A stretch of DNA of 12,735 nucleotides, from contig UQCS01000040.1 of NCBI GenBank assembly GCA_900539605.1, positions 1 to 12,735 on the forward strand, given 5' to 3'. Position numbers and translations under genes: made by a program. This DNA comes from an uncultured Azospirillum sp. GTDB taxonomy: Bacteria > Pseudomonadota > Alphaproteobacteria > RF32 > CAG-239. The notes beneath the pieces are model-generated. The model ran no database searches. It was not told the origin of the DNA and saw only the letters and a program-made list of their open reading frames with translations. Each line of letters begins with the position of its first letter. Position 1 is the stretch's first letter. This document shows, piece by piece, positions 8,277 through 12,735 of this stretch.

Positions 8277-8675
8277 GTGAGGAGAGTTTTGATGCTGGTT
8301 TTGCTGTGTGCTTTTATTTTGACGGCCTGTTCGTCGGTTCCGGATTATAACGAACAGCTGCAAGGCTGGGTGGGAGTGTCGGAAGAACATCTGATTGATA
8401 ATTGGGGAATGCCCGACAATTCGTTTATGGTGGATCAGAATACCAAGGTGGTCACGTATGTAGAACTTGATAAAAAAGGGCGTCGCGATGCTTATCCCAA
8501 CCTGATCGATTATCCGGCGATATCGCAACCGAACCTTCCCGGTCCCGATCCGGATCGCCAAGATGTTGAGTACTGTAAAATTTCGTTTACCATCAGCGGC
8601 AATATTGTGACCGGTTACAATTATAACGGTGACGATTGCACCGGATTTATTCTTGAAGCTCAGGGATTAAATTAG
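8277..8675 (+). CDS. Small predicted outer-membrane lipoprotein
   Basis: The 132-residue product begins with a lipoprotein signal, MRRVLMLVLLCAFILTACSS, with lipobox LTAC and lipidated Cys18. Serine follows the cysteine, so sorting to the outer membrane is expected. The mature part has GWVGVSEEHLIDNWGMPD, a pattern (G-x-x-x-x-L-x-x-x-W-G-x-P) reminiscent of SmpA/OmlA-type small lipoproteins, and Cys100 and Cys121 that could form a disulfide. I cannot name the family. The GTG start at 8277 gives the two arginines a signal peptide needs. ATG at 8292 has a better ribosome binding site (AGGAG, 8280-8284) but leaves no positive charge. It lies 42 bases after hflX and may share its transcript; TTGAAA-16-TATATC at 8231-8258 is a weak promoter candidate. 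Its end overlaps the convergent hemolysin III pseudogene by nine bases. Confidence 0.75.
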   Translation: MRRVLMLVLLCAFILTACSSVPDYNEQLQGWVGVSEEHLIDNWGMPDNSFMVDQNTKVVTYVELDKKGRRDAYPNLIDYPAISQPNLPGPDPDRQDVEYCKISFTISGNIVTGYNYNGDDCTGFILEAQGLN

Positions 8676-9324
8676 AACGCAGGCGTAAAGCACGGCAAAA
8701 AAGTGCATGACCGTTCCTGGCAAAACCATAAAATGCCACACGGCATGGGTATATTTTTTGCTTTTCCAAATGTAAAAGAAGACTCCGAGAGTATAGAAAA
8801 GGCCCCCGAGGACCAGGAAAACCGCGCCAGTGGCGCTGATTGAGGCAAATAATTGTTTGGAAGCGAAGACAATCATCCAGCCCATAATCAGGTACAAGGA
8901 TATCGACCAGATTTTGGTTCCGCTTCCCGAAGTTACCAGTTTTAAAACGGTTCCGGCAACGGCAAGACTTCAGATGATTCCGAAAATCGACCAGCCGACC
9001 GTCCCCCGCAGATTGACCAGCAAAAACGGCGTATAACTGCCGGCAATCAGGTAATAAATGGCAATATGGTCAAATTTTTTAAGGATCTTTTTGGCATGCG
9101 GGTAGGGAATGGCATGATAAAGCGTCGAAGCCGTATAAAGCAGAATCATTGACACACCGAAAACAGCGGTGGAAACAATGGTCCATACATCGCCGTAACG
9201 AGCTGAAAAAACCAACCAGAATAGTCAGTGCCGCGACACTCAGGACAATACCGATGCCGTGGATGAGGCTGTGGCAAATTTCTTCCCCGCTGGTATACGG
9301 GCGTGTTACGGAGGCGCTGTTCAT
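8667..9324 (-). pseudogene. Hemolysin III family membrane protein (TrhA/YqfA type), disrupted
   Basis: Three minus-strand pieces together make a complete hemolysin III protein, a seven-helix membrane protein of the PAQR-like superfamily. The N terminus runs from ATG at 9324 (PYTSGEEICHSLIHGIGIVL), the middle carries TASTLYHAIPYPHAKK and KKFDHIAIYYLIAGSYTPF, and the end has YLIMGWM and THAVWHFMVLPG, including the family's conserved histidines. Two lesions break it. The first is a one-base insertion in the six-base homopolymer at 9206-9211: removing one base joins GF to SARYGD. The second is an in-frame TGA at 8970-8972 where tryptophan is expected (GII-W-SLAVAG). The span of 658 bases is 219 codons plus one base, which fits a single insertion. 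The ribosome binding site AGGGAGA (9333-9339) and the promoter are intact, so the loss looks recent or is a sequencing error. Confidence 0.9.
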
Positions 9325-9357
9325 GATTTATATCTCCCTGAAAATATTTATGATTTA

Positions 9358-9386
9358 AACATAAGAGCAAAATGTTGGCCGGTCAA
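9358..9386 (-). promoter_or_regulatory. Sigma70-type promoter of the hemolysin III pseudogene
   Basis: On the minus strand, TTGACC (9381-9386) is followed after exactly 17 bases by TATGTT (9358-9363). Five and four of six bases match consensus. The predicted start would be about 25-30 bases upstream of the ATG at 9324, and the ribosome binding site AGGGAGA lies in between. Confidence 0.6.
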
Positions 9387-9457
9387 GCGATTAAGTTAAC
9401 AAAAAACTAAACTTTGCCGCCTATAGTAAAGCATATCAATCAAAAAAGAGGTGTGCG

Positions 9458-10921
9458 ATGTTGTTAAGTCAGATATTGTCGGGTGTTCCGACAGCCGAAG
9501 GAGAATGGTCGGATGTTGAAATCACTACAGTAGAAATTGATTCCCGCAAAGTCGAACCGGGAGCACTGTTTATTGCTTTGAACGGCAGCTGTTCGGACGG
9601 ACGAAAATATATTCCGGATGCGGTGGCCAAGGGTGCGGCGGCAATACTTTATGACGGAGATTATCTGCTGCCGGCGGAAACAGCTTCCACAGTTTTTGTG
9701 AAAACGCTCGGAGATATGCGGGAAAACGTTGCCCGTGCCGCGGCCAACTTCTATAAACCGTTGCCGCCTTATATATCGGCTATTACCGGGACCAACGGTA
9801 AAACCTCGATTGCTGATTTTACCCGTCAGCTGATGCGTCATCTCGGTTATTCGTCGGCCAGTATCGGAACGATCGGCGTCGTTTCCGACGCGGCGGAAAA
9901 TATCGAAACCCTGACGACGCCGGACAGCGTAACCCTGCATCGGATTTTGCGTGAGTTGGCACAAAAGGGAGTTGAATATGTCTCGCTCGAAGCTTCGAGC
10001 ATCGGTATTGAACAGCATCGATTGGACGGTCTCAAGATCAAAGTTGCCGGCTTTACCAACTTTACCCAGGATCATCTGGATTATCATCAGACGATGGAAA
10101 ATTATCTGCAAGCCAAAGAACTGCTTTTTTCCCGGGTTATGGAGGCGGATGGTACGGCTGTTCTCAATGCCGATATAGCCGAATTTGACCGGTTGTCGCA
10201 GCTTTGCCGCCAGCGCGGGATCCGGATAATGTCATATGGTAATAGAGGAAAAGAACTGAAAATTGTTTCCCGGCAGCCGCATGCGGCCGGACAAACGCTG
10301 GAAACCGAGATTTTAGGGCAGCGTTACCGGCTTGAATTGCCGCTGATCGGAGAATTTCAGGCGATGAACGTATTGTGCGCGGTGGGAATGGTGATTGCCT
10401 TACACGGGTTTTCGGGAAAGATAATCGATTATCTTCCGTCGGTCAAAGGTGCACCCGGGCGGCTTGATCTAGCCGGTCGTCTAAAAAACGGGGCCGGGGT
10501 TTATATTGATTATGCCCATACACCCGATGCGTTGGAAAATGTGTTGAAAACAATGCGCCACCACACTGAGAAAAAATTGTGGGTTGTCTTTGGCTGCGGT
10601 GGTGACCGTGACAAGTTGAAACGTCCGCTGATGGGAAAAATAGCTTGTGAACTGGCAGACCGGGTGGTTGTAACGGATGATAATCCGCGAACTGAAGATG
10701 CCGCCGAAATCCGCCGCCAAATTATGGCGGAATGTCCCGAGGCGGCAGAAATCGGTGACCGGGTTGCCGCAATTGAATATGCTGTTTCGCAACTTGAGGC
10801 AGGAGATATGTTGGTGATCGCCGGAAAAGGGCATGAAAACGGCCAGAAAATCGGCGATCATGTTATTCCGATGAATGACATGGAAGAAGCGACCAAAGCA
10901 ATTGCCAAAAGTCAGAGATAA
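9458..10921 (+). CDS. murE: UDP-MurNAc-L-Ala-D-Glu:meso-diaminopimelate ligase MurE
   Basis: MurE adds meso-diaminopimelate to UDP-MurNAc-L-Ala-D-Glu in the cytoplasmic steps of peptidoglycan synthesis, using ATP. The 487 residues (E. coli 495) show the Mur ligase fold: an N-terminal UDP-binding domain with VEIDSRKVEPGALFIAL, the ATP loop GTNGKTS (111-117), TTPD for substrate contact, the region EASSIGIEQHRL, AKELLF with the lysine usually carbamylated, and the C-terminal DNPR motif (408-411) that selects diaminopimelate over lysine. The motif usually read as SSHGL has isoleucine instead of histidine here. ATG at 9458 has AGAGG four to six bases upstream. Possible promoter elements TTAACA (9396) and TATAGT (9422) are 20 bases apart, too far for a good match. 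No other cell-wall gene adjoins it, so it is separate from the usual division and cell-wall cluster, and a strong terminator follows. Confidence 0.95.
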   Translation: MLLSQILSGVPTAEGEWSDVEITTVEIDSRKVEPGALFIALNGSCSDGRKYIPDAVAKGAAAILYDGDYLLPAETASTVFVKTLGDMRENVARAAANFYKPLPPYISAITGTNGKTSIADFTRQLMRHLGYSSASIGTIGVVSDAAENIETLTTPDSVTLHRILRELAQKGVEYVSLEASSIGIEQHRLDGLKIKVAGFTNFTQDHLDYHQTMENYLQAKELLFSRVMEADGTAVLNADIAEFDRLSQLCRQRGIRIMSYGNRGKELKIVSRQPHAAGQTLETEILGQRYRLELPLIGEFQAMNVLCAVGMVIALHGFSGKIIDYLPSVKGAPGRLDLAGRLKNGAGVYIDYAHTPDALENVLKTMRHHTEKKLWVVFGCGGDRDKLKRPLMGKIACELADRVVVTDDNPRTEDAAEIRRQIMAECPEAAEIGDRVAAIEYAVSQLEAGDMLVIAGKGHENGQKIGDHVIPMNDMEEATKAIAKSQR

Positions 10922-10941
10922 TTTTTTGTTATTTTTATAAG

Positions 10942-10970
10942 AAACTCCCCGATTTCCGGGGAGTTTTTTT
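10942..10970 (+). terminator. Strong intrinsic terminator after murE
   Basis: A perfect ten-pair stem, AAACTCCCCG (10942-10951) with CGGGGAGTTT (10957-10966), closes a five-base loop and runs into seven T residues (10964-10970). It begins 21 bases after the murE stop and marks murE as the end of its transcript. Confidence 0.93.
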
Positions 10971-11150
10971 GTATTTAACTGCCTCAAAAAAAGGATCGTT
11001 TTTTTGATACGCCTTAAGTCTAATTGATGATAATTAAAAAAGCAAACATAAATCATTACAAAATAACAAATTTATTTAAAATCCGATATCGGCGTTTGGT
11101 CATAGCAAAAAAACGATCGTTTAAATGCATTTAAATGAGGATTGTGTACG
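10971..11150 (+). promoter_or_regulatory. Palindrome-rich leader of the repeat surface protein gene
   Basis: This AT-rich gap of 180 bases contains no gene I can support. It holds two copies of a 16-base motif, A7-S-GATCG-TTT, at 10986-11001 and 11107-11122, identical but for one base and 121 bases apart. The palindrome CCGATATCGG lies at 11083-11092 and the 16-base perfect palindrome TTTAAATGCATTTAAA at 11120-11135. The second motif copy is itself a palindrome (AAACGATCGTTT, 11111-11122) and abuts the last one. GAGGA (11137-11141) is the ribosome binding site for the ATG at 11151. Several weak promoter-like pairs exist, such as TTGATG (11024) with CATAAA (11047), but none stands out. Confidence 0.5.
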
Positions 11151-12735
11151 ATGACTAAATATACTTCTTTGGCAATTGCATTAACGGCAACCACTTTTTT
11201 AAGTGCGCCGGCAACTGCCGCTTTTTTGACTCCGACACTCGGAGAAAACAGTGCGTTTGCGTATTCCCAAGGTTCGGAGAGTGATTATAATTTTTTTGTT
11301 TCCGAGTTTGATAAAGCCGGCAAATTGACGACTAAGTATTACAAAATCAATCTGAAACCGGAACAATTTACCACCTCCAAGAGCATCAGCTGGACTGAAG
11401 TGGATGCAGACCAGAAAGATGCTGCCGATGTGGTGGAAATCAAACTGCCGAACGATCAAATCAAGTATTTCAAATATACCTATACCCAACCAAGCGGTTA
11501 TGAAACAATTGCCAAACCTGAATTGGTTTTACCAACGATTAGCGATCCGGTTAATAGTAGGACAACTCAGCAGGGAGGTGCTGCTATTAATAACCCTATC
11601 GGAAATAACTATGGAAATATTGAAAGTAAGGTATTCAAAGACAACAAGGTTAGCGGAAAAATAATAATATCTACATCTTTAGCCTACGGTGGAAGTTTGA
11701 ATATATATGGCGGTGCGGTTTATAATGGCGGCAGTATTGGAAACATCAATGCTGATTTTGTAGATAACACTGTAACCGGAACAGCAGAGGGATCAGAGGC
11801 TTACATCTTTATATATGGTGGTGTGATTTATAATGTTAAAAATGCTACAATCGGTAACATAACAGGTGACTTCATCGGTAATTATATCTCTTCAAGTAAT
11901 GGTAATGCTTACGGTGGTGTGATCTACAATAATAGCACAATCGATAACATAACAGGTGACTTCACCGGTAATTATGTTTCTTCTGTTGATGGATCTGTTT
12001 ACGGTAGTACGATTTACAATAACGGTACAATCGATAACATAACAGGTAACTTCATCGGTAACTATGCTTCTTCAGTTGATAGTAATGCTTATGGTGGTGC
12101 GATTTACAATAACGGCACAGGTGACATAACAGGTGACTTCATCGGCAACTATGCTTCTTCTGTTGGTAGTAATGCTTATGGTGGTGCGATTTACAATAGC
12201 GGCACAGGTGACATAACAGGTGACTTCATCGGCAACTATGCTTCTTCTGTTGGTAGTAATGCTTATGGTGGCGCGATCAGCAATATTCATAACATTATCA
12301 ACAATATAACAGGTGACTTCATCGGTAACTATGCTTCTGGTTCAGGCAGAGTATCTGGTGGCGCTATTTATAATATTGGTTTAAATCTCAATAATATTAG
12401 CGGAGATTTTATTGGCAATTATGTCAAAAACACAAATAATGAAGCTCAAGGTGGTGCTGTGTATACGACCTCAGACATAACCTTCACTTCCAGTTTTGAT
12501 ACCCATTTCATGTCCGGTAACTATACGCAGGATATGACTCGCGGCAAAGTATACAATGTAATTTATGCATCGTCTGTATCGGGTACGCCGGTTGTTGCCT
12601 TTGACACCACCGGCGGTGGTGCCTGGGTAATTAATGATAACATGGAGGGCGGTAATTATGCCTTCACCGGCAATGATGTTATTGATGCCGATACCGGCAC
12701 CACAACACAGTATGTGGCGATGAATAATGATATCA
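11151..12735 (+). CDS. Secreted beta-helix repeat protein, probable autotransporter adhesin (3' end outside window)
   Basis: The frame is open from ATG at 11151 to the window edge, 528 codons, with no stop. Residues 1-23 form a Sec signal peptide ending in SAPATA. Residues about 25-140 are a beta-rich N-terminal domain (YYKINLKPEQF, DVVEIKLPNDQIKYFKYTY). From about 142 to 440 come repeats with the anchors ITGDFIGNY and YGGAIYN, typical of right-handed parallel beta-helix passengers. The following part, with GGGAWVINDNMEGGNYAFTG, resembles the segment that precedes the barrel in autotransporters of host-associated Alphaproteobacteria. The outer-membrane beta-barrel itself would lie beyond the window, so the type V assignment is inferred. 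The repeat block uses GGT, GCT, TCT and ATA codons far more than the flanks or neighbouring genes, which suggests repeat exchange or separate origin. It likely acts at the cell surface; the ligand is unknown. Confidence 0.8.
   Translation, partial: MTKYTSLAIALTATTFLSAPATAAFLTPTLGENSAFAYSQGSESDYNFFVSEFDKAGKLTTKYYKINLKPEQFTTSKSISWTEVDADQKDAADVVEIKLPNDQIKYFKYTYTQPSGYETIAKPELVLPTISDPVNSRTTQQGGAAINNPIGNNYGNIESKVFKDNKVSGKIIISTSLAYGGSLNIYGGAVYNGGSIGNINADFVDNTVTGTAEGSEAYIFIYGGVIYNVKNATIGNITGDFIGNYISSSNGNAYGGVIYNNSTIDNITGDFTGNYVSSVDGSVYGSTIYNNGTIDNITGNFIGNYASSVDSNAYGGAIYNNGTGDITGDFIGNYASSVGSNAYGGAIYNSGTGDITGDFIGNYASSVGSNAYGGAISNIHNIINNITGDFIGNYASGSGRVSGGAIYNIGLNLNNISGDFIGNYVKNTNNEAQGGAVYTTSDITFTSSFDTHFMSGNYTQDMTRGKVYNVIYASSVSGTPVVAFDTTGGGAWVINDNMEGGNYAFTGNDVIDADTGTTTQYVAMNNDI
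11861..12397 (+). repeat. Tandem coding repeats of 87-93 bases
   Basis: The anchor AACAGGT recurs at 11861, 11951, 12041, 12128, 12215 and 12308, giving spacings of 90, 90, 87, 87 and 93 bases, all multiples of three. A more diverged unit follows about 90 bases later, and older units lie upstream to about 11574. The 87-base copies starting at 12063 and 12150 differ at three positions; the copy starting at 12237 shares its first 35 bases with the one at 12150. Each unit encodes one ITGDFIGNY and one GGAIYN-type half. Confidence 0.9.

Noticed and set aside
8232..8291. In-frame continuation of hflX into the lipoprotein gene if its TGA were read through
   Set aside because: HflX ends at its normal length, and the lipoprotein signal peptide needs to be N-terminal; the shared frame is coincidental.
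8970..8972. TGA read as tryptophan (alternative genetic code or readthrough)
   Set aside because: TGA is the natural stop of dusB and hflX at family-normal lengths, and the same hemolysin III gene also has a frameshift, so simple gene decay explains it better.
9206..9211. Programmed ribosomal frameshifting at the homopolymer in the hemolysin III gene
   Set aside because: A downstream in-frame stop would still truncate the product, and hemolysin III genes are not known for frameshifting.
12072..12290. Minus-strand repeat open frame
   Set aside because: It is the antisense shadow of the tandem repeats in the surface-protein gene.
11861..12397. Direct repeats resembling a CRISPR array
   Set aside because: The repeated units are contiguous, in frame and coding, with no unique spacers between identical repeats.

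Overview
The window looks like a chromosomal segment of an alphaproteobacterium of moderate GC content. The main reason is the gene order dusB (nifR3)-trkA-hfq-hflX, which is the end of the classic alphaproteobacterial nifR3-ntrBC-ntrYX-trkA-hfq-hflX cluster. Here the four ntr genes are missing and dusB overlaps trkA directly. The large repeat-rich surface protein at the right end resembles proteins common in uncultured, host-associated (gut) Alphaproteobacteria. That placement is an inference from remembered family patterns, not from a search.

Left part (1-6632): the tail of an unrecognised gene and a hairpin terminator precede a 1368-residue inner-membrane coiled-coil protein. It has two N-terminal membrane helices and a conserved C-terminal domain, and is best described as TipN-like (polarity factor type). 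Four bases later comes dusB (tRNA dihydrouridine synthase), which overlaps trkA (K+ uptake regulator) by an ATGA junction. These three genes could be one transcript.

Middle part (6633-8675): hfq has its own leader with a candidate promoter and a perfect inverted repeat. It is followed 3 bases later by hflX (ribosome-associated GTPase, TTG start) and then by a small predicted outer-membrane lipoprotein. Hfq lacks the proximal-face phenylalanine and has Ala40 in its place.

Right part (8667-12735): a minus-strand hemolysin III (TrhA/YqfA-type) gene is broken by a one-base insertion in a homopolymer and by an in-frame TGA, yet it keeps a good promoter and ribosome binding site. murE follows as a single gene with a strong terminator. 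After a palindrome-rich leader of about 180 bases comes a secreted beta-helix repeat protein, probably a type V autotransporter adhesin, cut off by the window end. Its central repeats are 87-93 bases long and two neighbouring copies differ at only 3 of 87 positions, which suggests recent expansion. I found no tRNA, rRNA, CRISPR array or insertion sequence.
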